Assembly: GCA_032191485.1 (NCBI GenBank)
Contig: JAVDOI010000002.1
Span: 10,345,120-10,409,119 of the forward strand
Direction: 5' to 3'
Length of the DNA stretch: 64,000 nt
Source of the DNA: Leptoclinus maculatus
Taxonomy: Eukaryota; Chordata; Actinopteri; Perciformes; Stichaeidae
The position numbers and the translations under genes were made by a program. The notes beneath the pieces are model-generated. The model did not search any database, was not told where the DNA came from, and was given only the letters and a program-made list of their open reading frames with translations. Below, piece by piece: positions 39,834-52,064 of the stretch (within the stretch, counting starts at the first letter, position 1; each line of letters opens with the position of its first letter).

Positions 39834-42800
39834 CTATAAGCAGTCCATGGAGTTATCGGGTAGTATCCCTAAGGGCGGGGCCTTGCCTGGGAGACAAGAC
39901 GGAGGGAGCATGGAGTTTGACGAGGGATCCACGTTTTCACAGTCCTCTATTCGCTCGGCACAGCTTTCCCAGTTTATATGGAATCTGGTCACACGTGGGT
40001 TTGATGCCAGAATATTTCTCTGGAGCTGGAGGATGGAAACAAAGAGAGTTTAGACAATTTAACCATATCATCTAATTACATTACACAACTGTGTACTAAT
40101 GGGTGTGACCAAGACAAACTTACAATGTCTGCTGACACATTTTATAACCTAAATGGAAACAATCCACATTTGAAAAAAACCTTTTCCCCAGAGGACCGAT
40201 TCATTTTCCATTAGCTGCAGCTAATGTACATATTGCTAATATCTAGACTCAGGGCAAGAAGAAAGTACAAAAGTGCCAAATGATATTCATCCAACAATAA
40301 TCAACAAACTACAAAATAACCCACATTGAACTACAACTTTGCACCTGTGAGTGAAAAGTTACAAATAAAATCCCTTGTCATTACAGCAAAACTCTGTGGC
40401 TTATTACTGAAGTTACTATCTGAATTAAGAACATAGTTCACAGAGTAGCAACATTTCTGCCTAACTAGTTATACAACCAAAGGAATTTGATAGGATTACA
40501 TGTCATTGTGTTCCAAAGTGCAACAGAAAGAAAAGCTTTCATTCTGCAATGTTTCAGTGCACCATGCTGCTATAAGACAACCACTGTTCTCGCTGTTTTC
40601 ATGATTAACACACAAAAAAAACATTCTTCTTAGGTTTGAGTAGTGTATAAGGTATTTCGCATTGTATTGTGTATTTTTGAGGCATCTTTCATTGCAAAAT
40701 TCCTTCAAAAGTCTTCTTCAGCCAGACAGAACAATATCTGTTCAAGCATCATTATCAAATATCAGTAATCAAAAGTGTGAAATAAGCATTAGAAGTCAAC
40801 CGTTAGTCTGACCTGTGTGTAGTCTGGCTTGATCGGTGGGTTTTCCCGAAGCTCTGGTTCTGTGTATTCATTGTTCACATAGTAACCGATGCGAATGAAC
40901 TCCTGGCCGCGGTATGTGCAGGTAATCAGCACGACAGTCACACCAACAGCATCACTCTCAGGAATCAATCCCGTGTTTGGGGCATCGGCCTGTTACAAGA
41001 AACACAAATATAAAGCAACTTTTATAAGCAACTGTTACAAGAAACACAAATATAAAGCAACTTTTATAAGCAACTGTTACAAGAAACACAAATATAAAGC
41101 AACTTTTATAAGCAACTGTTAAAAGAAACAAATATAAAGCAACTTTTATGAGCAACTGTTAAAAGAAACAAATATAAAGCAACTTTTATGAGCAACTGTT
41201 AAAAGAAACAAATATAAAGCAACTTTTATGAGCAACTGTTACAAGAAACAGTTGCAACTGTCTACTTGTCAAATGCTGACGGTGGCACCAGGGTTGTGCA
41301 ATGATTAAAACCAGTCAGTATGAAAGATCGGCTTGTAAAAATGCAGTCAGTCTATTTGGACTATTTGTCTATAAATAGATTATAACACGGTTTATTTACC
41401 AAAAGGGTCCGTACAGTACTTCCACAAAACACTGATGAATTAATAGTTACAGATAATGCAGTGAAATCAACAAGTAGAACGACATAATGCAAATAAAAGT
41501 TATATGCCATGTTGTTTCACGTAACATATTTTGACATGGCTGTAGTTTATTTTTTTAACAATTAGAAAAAATACTCGAAATATGTTTCCATAGACCCTTT
41601 AATGTCTGGCTGCACCGGAGAGATTTATGGTTTATGGTTCTGTATAACGTTAATCAGACTTGAGACGATCCTGCTGAGCATGTAGGACACGAGACTCTGT
41701 TCGTAGGCTATGAACATAAAGAATTACATAAAGAGTGGTTTTACTTCACTGTCTGTTTGTAATTTCTGATCATTCAACCTGCTATGTGTACAATTAGAAA
41801 GCTATGCAGGAGAGAAAAACAACTGTTTTTAAAGGCGAGGATGCAAAGAGGATCTAATTGCCATTTCTGAAAAGCATAATAACAAGTTGTTATATTACTG
41901 TTCCCAGTATATGCTATATGGCTAAAGCAACACAAAGCACTATTTCAGTTAGTTTGCCGGAACCAAACACACCTGAAACACGAACATATGTCTCCCAGCA
42001 GGCACCGGGCCGACCAAGACGGAGTCGAGGATTTGGTCGTACTCTTCACTCTCTGCTGAGCCAACGTAGATGATCTTCCATTCCAGGTCTACAAAAAAAG
42101 AAGAAGTTATGTTTCACTATTAAATGCTAATTTATAGTAGTGTGTAGTGAACGTAGTGCTGAGACAACTAGTTAATTTATCAGTTAGGTATTGAACAAAA
42201 GTTATTGATTACAGACTGATCATATTTGTCAATAATCTAGTAAAAAATACTCACACCACCTGGATAAAGCTCATTAAATACAGTCAGTAGGTAAATGCTG
42301 TTCAGCATTTTTACAAATCATACCATAAGTGATTTTGCTTTCACTTTCCATAGCAAGAGCTTGAAATACAGAAATGTGTCCAAACATGTTCAGAGACAGA
42401 TGCATTACTTGTGCAACGCTATTGTGTAACGTTATAATCAAAATCCATTTCATGTATGACTAATAATCCACATGCTACCATGAACAATAAAGAACACAGC
42501 GAAAGTAATGTACAAAGTATAATGTAATAGTGAATTTAAACATGTAACGAGCACTGACATCCAATTTTATGACTAACGTTACGTGTAAAAGTAGAGTAAC
42601 GTGAATACTGACTTCAACGTTACTCTCTACGTTTTCAACCCCCTAATGCTTATTGGTGGGATTTTTAAAACCCTTAAAAAAATGCCTAGTTTCACAATAC
42701 TAAATGAGAAACATTAAACGTTAGGAATAACGTGGAAGGCATACGATGAATGAACAACTTAAAAGATGTGTCCACCACGAAGAACACATTAATTCAACCT

Positions 42801-43116
42801 GTGTAAAAGTACTTTGCTATTACCTTGTAACGTGGCGTTACTTTACACAAATTCCAACTTTGAGTTAAGTTAGCTACTGTAGCTAAACTAGCGCACACAG
42901 CTATGGATAACGTTAGCTTTTAGCAATCTCTAGTGACGTTACGCAAACAGAAGTAACGTTAGCAACACTCAGCTTTACTACGCTAACTTTTACTTTACGT
43001 TACCTACCTTCGGGAAGGTCCTCCATACACTCAAATGTTATCTCGAACTGAAAAGGGTTTCCAAAGCGACTCGGGTTATCTAGGACAGCCACATTTAACA
43101 CCTGTACCTTCGCCAT
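39834..43116 (-). CDS. asf1b: Histone chaperone ASF1B, 4 coding exons
   Basis: Binds the H3-H4 dimer and passes it to CAF-1 or HIRA for nucleosome assembly during replication. Exons on minus: 43116-43008, 42088-41973, 40989-40813 and 40025-39834, with consistent phases, giving 197 residues (human ASF1B 202). The conserved Ig-like core fills residues 1-155 (MAKVQVLNVAVLDNPSRFGN, SEEYDQILDSVLVGPVPAGR, GYYVNNEYTEPELRENPP). The histone-contact residues Val94 (in VGVTVVLITC) and Asp54 are present. The C-terminal tail (residues from about 156) is short and diverged, as in B-type rather than A-type proteins, and its position beside prkaca matches human ASF1B. Exon 3 is preceded by a tandem array that duplicates its splice acceptor. 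Confidence 0.96.
40990..41250 (-). repeat. 40/42-bp minisatellite carrying repeated splice acceptors
   Basis: Three 42-bp units start at 40990, 41032 and 41074. Three 40-bp units start at 41116, 41156 and 41196, and a partial copy starts at 41236. The unit reads CTGTTACAAGAAACACAAAT on plus followed by TATAAAGCAACTTTTATAAG. On minus each unit ends in a pyrimidine-rich stretch plus AACAG, and the first unit's AACAG is the true acceptor of asf1b exon 3. Confidence 0.95.
42400..43005. promoter_or_regulatory. Cluster of AACGTTA motifs in asf1b intron 1
   Basis: AACGTT or ACGTTA cores recur at roughly 42427, 42578, 42617, 42717, 42908, 42955 and 42996, several as TAACGTTA. The density is far above the rest of the window. 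Motifs of this kind are common around fish promoters. The function is inferred from position next to exon 1. Confidence 0.35.
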
Positions 43117-45637
43117 TGTTGCTGAAGCGTTAAAAACTGGCTAACCAAAAACAAACGTTCAAACCAGCCACCTGGGAATGCTTTAGAAAGCACCAAAACA
43201 AGACGTTAACAGAGAGAGAGAGCGAGCAGTATTATATATCTAACAACTCTGGTTTTACCTAACTCAAGCCTTATTTATACACCTACATTTAGAATACTAC
43301 ACTCTTAATTAAAGTTCAGTATAACTAGCGGACATTGAGTTTGAGGATAAATATGATGCTCCCGCCGCTTTCACTGTCCAACTACCCAGGCTCCTTTGTG
43401 ACTACGGCAAGCGGGTAGGTACGCGAGTGGAAAAGGAGCCGCTTCCATCAGAGGAAAGGCAATCTGCCTCAATCGCCCCCTAGTGGCACGATAAATAAAC
43501 CTGGGCTGTAATTTAGTTTTTACCAGACAATAAACAGATAATGTTTTTCCTGACTGGCCAAAGTCGTAAATCAAGTTGGAAGCTTTACTGTAATCTCTTG
43601 ATATATCAACTCTCAAGTCAGTCAATATGTTTCAATATGTTGCTAGTGTTTGTTCGGTAAAATAAACTTTGTGATTTCCCACCCAAGGAAAAGTGGACGC
43701 CAGACACATTACACAATACATCCTGATGCAATACAATCTTGGAAATTATCCTTGAAACAGTTCTCTACTGAACAAAAATATAGTTTAAGTGTCACAACTG
43801 TATTTATTGCAAGACTATCACTTCATTTTCAGGCACATTCCATTGTACATGTGATTTACAAGAATGGCAAGCACACGACAAAAAACTTTTTTTAACATGG
43901 AAACTGGTCCATACAAATAAATAAGTAAAAAGAAACAACAAGACAGAGGTCTACAACTTGTGCATGGTAAAGACAATTATCCTATATATTTGCAATGGAA
44001 TAGCGTTTTCATATTTTGATGATTTTTTTATTGAATTTGATATTACTGAATAGAATATAAAACTCATGAATTTTAGAAGGCCATATTTTCAACACTGGAT
44101 ATTACCATCCGTCACCACCATCGCTTTTTTTTCAATTAGCGTTATGTAATTGTCTGCCTTCCTCTGTTAATAGAATACTGTAAATCACACAGAAAAAAAA
44201 CATTCACAAATATTCTATTGCTAAAACAATGTATTAGATGGTAACAACAACAACAACAACAACATAAAGATGGTATGGGATCTCCTCACACTGACTGCTG
44301 TAATATATGAGTAATTTTCTACAGCAGTTCTCTGCTTTTCAAGAAACGACTACTCACACACACTGTCCAAATGAAAACTATTTGACCACCACAGATTAGG
44401 CTTGAAGCAGCCTACATTTCCTTTGCCTGAGTCTGAGAAGGGGAGATTAGGTGAGGATTAGAGTCCACTGGCCCAGCTGGCCGCCGAATTCATACCTAAA
44501 ATATCTCAGGAATGTCGATTTCCTTTCTGATGTCGGGTAACATGAAACCTGATGGAGGCGCTGTTTCATGCCACCACCAGCAGCCAGGTTGCAAGGTAAG
44601 AGCTGTGCAGTGGAGTACAGTCAAACATTGTAGTACTCCAGCAGGCTGGTGCAAGTGAGAGCAACCTGTCGTTTAGACTCTCTTTAGAAAAAGAAAAAGT
44701 TCAGTTTAAATCAACTAGTCTATCAGGAGCTTAAAAGGCATAATGTGACATACATGATTAAAGTTATCTTTTAGATGATAAGGGTATTTTGAGGAGGTAT
44801 TTTTTGTATGTCAACAGGAGGACTGCTCTGCTTCAGTGGGCTGAACCTGGTTTTTCTTCGACTTTGTTACAAAGGAGTATCTGTCCGCTGCTCTGCTGCA
44901 GGTGGATAACTGCGCTCAGGTAATGTAACACGAAACTCAGCCATGTGACCAATGGCGATTTGAAGAGAAGACGAAACTAAAAAAAAAACTGCTTTACATA
45001 AAACACCAACGAGTAGCGCAGTCGAGGATGTAGAGACGTATTGGATCCTAGCTGTTTCAGAAGCACGGCTTTTATCTGGAGATGTTACCTCATTTTCATC
45101 GGACTAAACCATTTGTTGCCGTTTCATTTTTGACAAGGTGAGGCGGAAGCGAGGAATACACCTGCTCGATGTTTCCCGGTTTGCTTCGATCACCTGCAAA
45201 CAACCTGATCTGATGATATGCCTCTAAAACAGCTTGTTGAAAATTAACTTAACAATATGTTGTATTTTATTACTACAAGTTTTAATAATAATACTGCTGC
45301 AAATGAGAAGGGGTTGAACATTAAAGCGTTTCAATATGCTATTAATAGCGTATTATGTTCCTGTGGTCTGAGCAGGTTTAATGGTGATTCAACATCAGGC
45401 TGAATGTGTGACTCAGTGGCTGAATGGTGTTTCTGACTCAACCTCAGAATAAAGATTTAGAGTGTCAAATAAATACAGGACATTTGTCTTTACATTTCCT
45501 ACAATGATGTGTCTTCAGCTGTTCAAGATGGGCCAATAAATCCACGCAGTGAATGTTGGACCCAGTGAAATGGACCCGAGCTGAGGCCCCCAAAGCCTGA
45601 GTCTGCCCTCACTTTGCTGTGCTGGTCACGGGTAGAG
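43117..45637. other. Intergenic region between asf1b and crb3
   Basis: Head-to-head spacer of 2.5 kb. No coding exon was recognised. It must hold the asf1b promoter at the left and the crb3 promoter or a non-coding first exon at the right. Candidate donor-like sites near 44921 and 45137 could belong to crb3 5' UTR exons but cannot be confirmed. A short (AAC)n tract lies near 44243-44263. Confidence 0.4.
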
Positions 45638-47682
45638 ATGGCAGCGTGTCCGGATGTGCTGGTCATGCCTGGAGTTTTGGTCAGGAGTGTTTTACTGCTG
45701 GTACTGAGCAGTAATCCTGTGTGGGGTGAGTCAGTAACCATCCCTTCATCCTCAACACAACCACACCAATAAGACATCTGACCACACCTACAGCGTGCAC
45801 ACACACACACACACACACACACATTATATCATGCAATGATAAATAAAACAAAAATGATACAGGACATTCCAGAGCAAATCTGAAACATGCACAGGCTTGT
45901 CATCATGTTGTAAGAACGTTTGACTAACAACTGACTTAAGAAACACATTCTGCCATATGAGAAGAGTATATTTACATCAGGTTTCATCTTATCAATAACT
46001 AAACATACAAAATAATCCAATTTAACAATACATTCAGCCGCCATGCTCGAAAGCTTTCTCTTTTGAGCATGGTGGCTCCTTCCTGTAACCTCTGCTACTT
46101 GTTATCAAGTTGTACTTGTGTCCTTGCAAAGTTTGCTATTTGACCTGGTGAATGATTGACTCATAACATGGGCCAAAAACACAACTTTCCTAATATAACG
46201 ATATGTTCGGTGCCTTTGTAATGCTCAAAACAATCAAAAACCTAACAAGAAAACGGTACATTTTCATTTTTGTATCCATATTTTAAAGAAACGTGTCGTT
46301 TCACTCAGCTGACTGTGTAGCTGCAGCACACTCTGCATGCCTGAGCTTCTCCTCCTCCTCATTCACTCTCCTGGTCAAGTAGTTACTTAGTTTCATGATG
46401 TCACTGGGTAATCACATGGCTGGTCATGGATAAAATGGCTGGGAACAGCAACAGACTTTACGGGACATCTGGTGTGCAGCGTTTTCTGTTTGTTCCCTTG
46501 AAAGTGTGCATAAGGCTAATAGCAACTTCTGCTTTGCCGGTGGTTCCTCTTTTTCCTACTTGTGTTAAATAATGTTTCCATTGCTTAAAAAAGAGGTTTA
46601 ACTTCAATATGAATGAATCACAAAGATTTAACGTGAGATTTGGAGCTGCATGCTGTTAGTTGGTCAACTCAGAAAGTCAGTTAAACATTTTTGTCATTTT
46701 AGTCTTTTGATCGTTAGTTACAGTAACACCTCACTTACTAACATGCAAACACATTGTGCGCCTTCATTCATCTGTGTGTGGATTGTTTTATTCAGTGACT
46801 GAGTTCAGATGCACTTAAAGGAAAAGTTTGACATTATGAGAAATATGCTTATTTGCAGAGAGTTAGATGAACCGATTAATACCACTGTGGTATCTATACA
46901 TGGTAAGCATGTAGCTGAGCCAGCAGCTGGTTACCTACTGGCACCTCAGATTTTTATATCTTTTTTTTTTGTTTAAACTGTATTAAATTTGAAATGTAAA
47001 AACAACAATTGGCAGTTTTAAGGAGGGATATGTAATGGACTACTTCTTGACTGGGACCATTAATGTCCCGGAGTCTCTAGATTAATGGGAGAAACCAGAT
47101 TACGGCAGTAGTTGGATACACATGCTGACATGCGGTGCCCTGGTTACTGAAAAAACAAAAGTTTACATGCGCTCGTCACTTAAAACAACTGGTCAAATAA
47201 GTCTCCTATTATTATTAACTATTTAGTTAATAGGTTACCAGTTACCAGCAGTTAGGAAGCCCATACTGAAACATCTTGAGACTGTTAAGAGTTTGCATTG
47301 TTGCTATAATTATTCCTGACGTTTGTGCTCTTTTCACAGGGAATAATACTACGCATCCAAGTGACACTGGTTCTGTGAGTAAATAACCTTCATCATGACC
47401 ACTATATGACACCAGAAAATGTTCCTTTCTATCACCAGATTGACCACTGTCCTGTACATTTTCCACTTGCAGGGACCCGACATAGCAGCTATCGTGGCCC
47501 CCACGGTCACGCTGGGCGTTCTGGCCATAGTGTTGGCTGTGCTCGGCTGGCTCTTCTGCGTGGTGAAAAAGAGGAGACAGACTGAAGGGACGTATAGACC
47601 CAGTGCGGAGGAACAGTCCGGGGCACGCGGCGTGGCGGCACCAGATGCTCTAAAGCTACCAAAGGAGGAAAGACTCATTTGA
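45638..47682 (+). CDS. crb3: Protein crumbs homolog 3, 3 coding exons
   Basis: Small apical-membrane polarity protein that organises the Crumbs-PALS1-PATJ complex at epithelial tight junctions. Exons: 45638-45725, 47340-47374 and 47473-47682, with GT-AG sites and matching phases, giving 110 residues (human CRB3 about 120). A signal peptide lies in residues 1-30. It is followed by a very short ectodomain with an NNTT N-glycosylation site, and then a transmembrane helix at about 45-70 (IVAPTVTLGVLAIVLAVLGW). The cytoplasmic tail has a basic KKRRQ stop-transfer, the FERM-binding GTYRPS motif and the C-terminal PDZ ligand ERLI that docks PALS1 and PAR6. Exon 2 is only 35 bp. The gene is convergent with the tubulin gene, as CRB3 and TUBB4A are in human. 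Confidence 0.93.
46805..46975. repeat. Partial teleost dispersed repeat in crb3 intron 1
   Basis: Phrases such as GGAAAAGTTTGACATTATGA, GAGAGTTAGATGA and CAGCAGCTGGTTACC resemble the reverse orientation of the same repeat as at 55780-56190. The copy is diverged. Confidence 0.5.
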
Positions 47683-48400
47683 GATTTTGTGCTTTATGTT
47701 TTTAGAAAATCCCGTACGGACAAAGGCTGCAAGCTTTTGCTTAGCATCGCTCCTGTGTGAGGAGGCTCTCTGCCTTGACCTGATCAATGAAAGAAAAGTC
47801 TCCCAAGGTTTAAGAGAGGACAGATTTGAATTTATTTCAACAAGCACTGAATGGTTCCTGCATGGCACCATGGAAAATGCACCTGGATGTCTGGATCTCG
47901 CCCGTTTTAAGAACAATTGAACATTTTTGAACATTTCCTCTGCACAAATGATGCTTCAGTATTTTATCACCACTAATCATTTTAGTTTAGAGATGTTTAT
48001 CTTGTTTCAGTTGTCACTTACCATGTAACAGGACTTGAATTAATTCAGTCTATTATGAAACACTGTCACTGGCAAAATCAATACCAATCTTTTACCTCAA
48101 ACTTATTTTTGTTTTTGCTACCGAGTCCTGATGAGTCCATTTTATCTTTCTTAGCCTAATAATGAGTGCAATTAAACATATTACAGTGCACAACTTGATT
48201 GACTTTTATAAAGACAGATGTACGTTAAAGATGAGGTTATACTGAGCAATTGTTTACACTTCAAGTACTCAAACTAATTTAAAATCACATTATTTAAAGA
48301 TCATTTCATCAGTAGTGCATGTGATATAATAATCAAGGAGATGTTTTACAATGTTACATGCTTATTTATGCTTTTGTAAAATAAATGTTTGAAAAAAATT
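47683..48400 (+). other. crb3: Probable crb3 3' untranslated region
   Basis: Follows the crb3 stop. A plus-strand AATAAA at 48380-48385 is a good candidate poly(A) signal, giving about 0.7 kb of UTR. Confidence 0.5.
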
Positions 48401-49411
48401 GTTGAGTAATGAAACTTCACAAAACCATTTAAAGCATCTCCCGTTCTAATTTAGAGATTATATGATACTAACGTATGATTATATTCACAGTATGTAATTC
48501 TGTTAAACATAAGATTTGGGTTTGATGCAGGAGAACACTTAATAAACACGTATATTTATCATATGCCGAATAATCTATTCATCGGGAAAATATGGGCAAG
48601 TCCATAACTTTGTACTTTGTAGTCTTTGGCTGATAAAAGAGCTCAGCAGATAAGGAGTCATGGTAGAGAGTGAAAAGTTCAGCTCAACAGAAGGAACTCA
48701 CTGAAACAATGAGGCCATTGTTAGTCTCTATGGAATTTTTTTTTTAATCTATAATGTAATGAAAAACTGTAGATGGACTTTAATATTTTATGTTCATGTA
48801 TTTTTATAAATCAAAAATATTTGGAAACTGAAGAAATTGTGGCCAAACTATTGACTTACTCACTATACACATATACACTTTGTTATTCTCATGATTAAAA
48901 AAATGGAGATAACTATCAAAATCCATATTAGTTTGTACAGTCATGTAGTGTCTTTAGCAAGTTATTAAATTGCTTTTTTCATAAATTTGACCACACATCA
49001 AGTCAGGATTTATATTAAAATACATGTTGAAATGAAAGTAGTTTTTTGGAATATTGGATTGACTTAAAATTCTGGTCTTTGACTAAAAAGACGGCTAGAC
49101 CATCTGGTATTCATATTTGCATTATGCTTTGATTTACAGACCATATTCAGATTTCAGCTGACAAAAAAATGAAGGATTTTATCCCCTTTTTAGATTAATT
49201 GTCCTACAGGAAAGTGGTTTACAGGCTACTAAGTATTCAGTATTTAAAGAATCATTTGAAAAACAAAAACATTACAGACCCTATGAATCATGTTTTGACC
49301 CTCCTAGGGGCCAGACCCTCAGGTTGAGACCTACTTCACTTCAATGTCAGATTACACATTATGTGAATAAAAAAAAACTCAGAGGCAGTAAAAGTGGCCT
49401 TTTAATCAGAT
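48401..49411. other. Gap between crb3 and the tubulin gene
   Basis: AT-rich, with no coding exon or structured repeat that I can support. In human, DENND1C lies between CRB3 and TUBB4A; I see no trace of it here. Confidence 0.5.
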
Positions 49412-49417
49412 TTTATT
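49412..49417 (-). terminator. Likely poly(A) signal of the tubulin gene
   Basis: TTTATT on plus is AATAAA on minus, about 295 nt after the tubulin stop codon, a usual distance. Confidence 0.55.
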
Positions 49418-49711
49418 CACCCTCCAATCTCAAGGCTTCACAGTTAAAATCACTTCCGCAAGGCAGTGACAGGACAGATGTAAGGATGCCAATATAATTC
49501 AGTGCATTCACAACAAACAAAAACCTTTTAAACAAAAACGTGACTAGCATCAGTACAAATCTATGTCTAACACTAGAGCAACAGTGATCTACAGTTTCTC
49601 ATTCAGAGTGTGGCAGACTGTTTTAATTCATGATGGAGAGGGATGAAAGAGATGGAGTTGGGGGGGGATTGGTAAATTAAATGAGATTTGGCAGCTGGCC
49701 AGGCTGAGGTT

Positions 49712-52064
49712 TTAGGCCACTTCCTGCTCTCCGTCTTCCTCAAACTCGCCCTCCTCGGTGGTGGCGTCCTGGTACTGCTGGTACTCAGACACCAGGTCGT
49801 TCATGTTGCTTTCGGCCTCGGTGAACTCCATCTCATCCATGCCCTCACCGGTGTACCAGTGGAGGAAGGCCTTACGGCGGAACATGGCGGTGAACTGCTC
49901 GGAGATGCGCTTGAACAGCTCCTGGATGGCTGTGCTGTTGCCGATAAAAGTGGCGGACATTTTGAGGCCACGGGGCGGGATGTCACAGACGGCGGTCTTC
50001 ACGTTGTTCGGGATCCATTCAACGAAGTAGCTGCTGTTCTTGTTCTGCACGTTCAACATCTGCTCGTCTACCTCCTTCATGGACATGCGGCCCCTGAACA
50101 CGGCAGCCACGGTGAGGTAGCGGCCGTGACGCGGGTCACAGGCAGCCATCATGTTCTTGGCGTCGAACATCTGCTGGGTGAGCTCGGGCACGGATAGGGC
50201 GCGGTACTGCTGGCTGCCTCTGCTGGTGAGCGGGGCAAAGCCTGGCATGAAGAAGTGCAGACGGGGGAAGGGGACCATGTTGACCGCTAGTTTACGGAGG
50301 TCGGCGTTGAGCTGGCCGGGGAAACGCAGACATGTGGTCACCCCGCTCATGGTGGCGGACACCAAATGGTTTAGGTCCCCATAGGTAGGGGTGGTGAGTT
50401 TAAGTGTGCGGAAGCAGATATCATAGAGGGCCTCATTGTCAATGCAGAAGGTCTCATCTGTGTTCTCTACCAGCTGGTGGACAGAGAGAGTGGCGTTGTA
50501 GGGCTCCACCACAGTGTCCGACACCTTGGGAGAAGGCACCACGCTGAACGTGTTCATGATGCGGTCAGGGTACTCCTCGCGGATCTTGCTGATGAGCAGA
50601 GTGCCCATGCCGGAGCCGGTGCCGCCACCCAGGGAGTGAGTGAGCTGGAAGCCCTGGAGGCAATCGCAGCCCTCTGCCTCTTTCCTCACGACATCCATGA
50701 CGGAGTCCACCAGCTCGGCTCCCTCCGTGTAGTGGCCCTTGGCCCAATTGTTTCCAGCTCCACTCTGACCTGTAGTCAAGAGTATCACAGTTCATTGATG
50801 TAGCAAACACAAAGAAGCTATTTGCATGGATGTGACAACAGGTTCACATGGGTTACCAAAGACAAAGTTGTCGGGTCTGAAGATCTGCCCGAAGGGACCG
50901 GACCGGACTGAATCCATCGTACCAGGCTCCAGGTCCACCAGGATGGCTCGGGGCACATACTTTCCACCTGAAATCAAGTGAATCGACTGCGTCATTTCTG
51001 GTAAATCTTACGAGCTTGTCGAGCATGATGCGTTTAATGTAAAACACAAACGCAGATGCAAATCACTTCTTATGGAGGCAGAGCTGGTTAGATGAGGGAA
51101 GAAGAGAGATAGTTCAGTTCACTCTGTTGCGTATTTTAGCGGATTCGGTAGCTTACCTGAGGCCTCATTGTAATAGACGCTGATTCTGTCTAGCTGCAGA
51201 TCGCTGTCTCCGTGGAAGGCACCAGTGGGATCAATGCCATGCTCATCACTGATCACCTCCCAGAACTGAGACGGGGAAGGACATGAGGGAAACACAGATG
51301 GAACAGGCCAAGATTTTTTTTTTTATTATACAAATAACTGAATATAATGAAATTAGGTAACAGTACCCGGATTCCCTGAAATGGCACATTAAGCTATTTT
51401 TAAACATGCAAAGCTGCAATGACTATAATACTCTAATTGAATGCAGGTCGGAGGAGCAGTCTTTTAGTCTAAGATGCAGACTAGACTGTCTCTGGAGTAA
51501 TCAAGCAGATGGCAAAAATATGACAGTATATGCGATGCTATCAGAACACACGGTACAACACACTATACAACAATCTTAAAACTACTAAATATGTAATCAT
51601 GTCAAATGAACAAAATAACATCATGAATTGGTGTGAAATCGGGCGTTTTACCACTGGAATTGGCTTGAAAAGAATTATAGGTAAAAATAGGCCATAAAGG
51701 AGGATGAGAGGGTGGGGCTGCTACTACAGCTACATAAGGTTACATTACTACTACCGTCAATCCTTCATATAATTGATTGCAACAATCGACATAAATGTGT
51801 AAACGGCAAGCACACATTTTTGCATGCAATTATTAATTTGCGAATTTGTTTGTCTGTTGCACATTTTAGTCATTGCACGAAGCTTCAAATCAAGAGAGGG
51901 CGTCGCATTGGGTTTATTCTAGAGAATTCTTGGAGGGGATTCTCGCCTCCACAAGTCTCGCCACAATGACAAACCAAACAGAGAAAAATGGGAAATCAGA
52001 GGAATACCTTAGCTCCGATCTGGTTTCCGCACTGACCGGCTTGCAAATGCACAATTTCGCGCAT
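49712..52064 (-). CDS. tubb: Tubulin beta chain, 4 coding exons
   Basis: GTP-binding subunit of microtubules. Exons on minus: 52064-52008, 51265-51157, 50967-50857, 50769-49712. The 57/109/111-nt first exons are the usual vertebrate beta-tubulin pattern, and the product is 444 residues. The MREI start is the tetrapeptide used for co-translational autoregulation of tubulin mRNA. The GTP-binding loop GGGTGSGMG, SVVPSPKVSDTVVEPYNATL and FVEWIPNNVKTAVCDIPPRG are present. The body is closest to class I/IV. The tail (ATTEEGEFEEDGEQEVA) ends EVA, as in class IV, and position beside crb3 points to a TUBB4A orthologue. The tail carries Gly and Gln where mammals have an all-acidic stretch, and DETFCIDNEAL has Phe where Tyr is usual. 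Isotype naming is uncertain; being a beta-tubulin is not. Confidence 0.97.

Noticed and set aside
40990..41250. Regularly spaced repeats, considered as a CRISPR array
   Set aside because: Units are directly tandem with no unique spacers, and the genome is a vertebrate. It is a minisatellite.
43340..43380. TCCCGCC text upstream of asf1b, considered as an E2F site
   Set aside because: The match to the E2F consensus is partial and single, so it is not distinguishable from chance.
49688..50197. 169-codon plus-strand open frame rich in Leu, Val and His
   Set aside because: It is the antisense of the tubulin last exon, where GC-rich codon third positions keep the opposite frame open.
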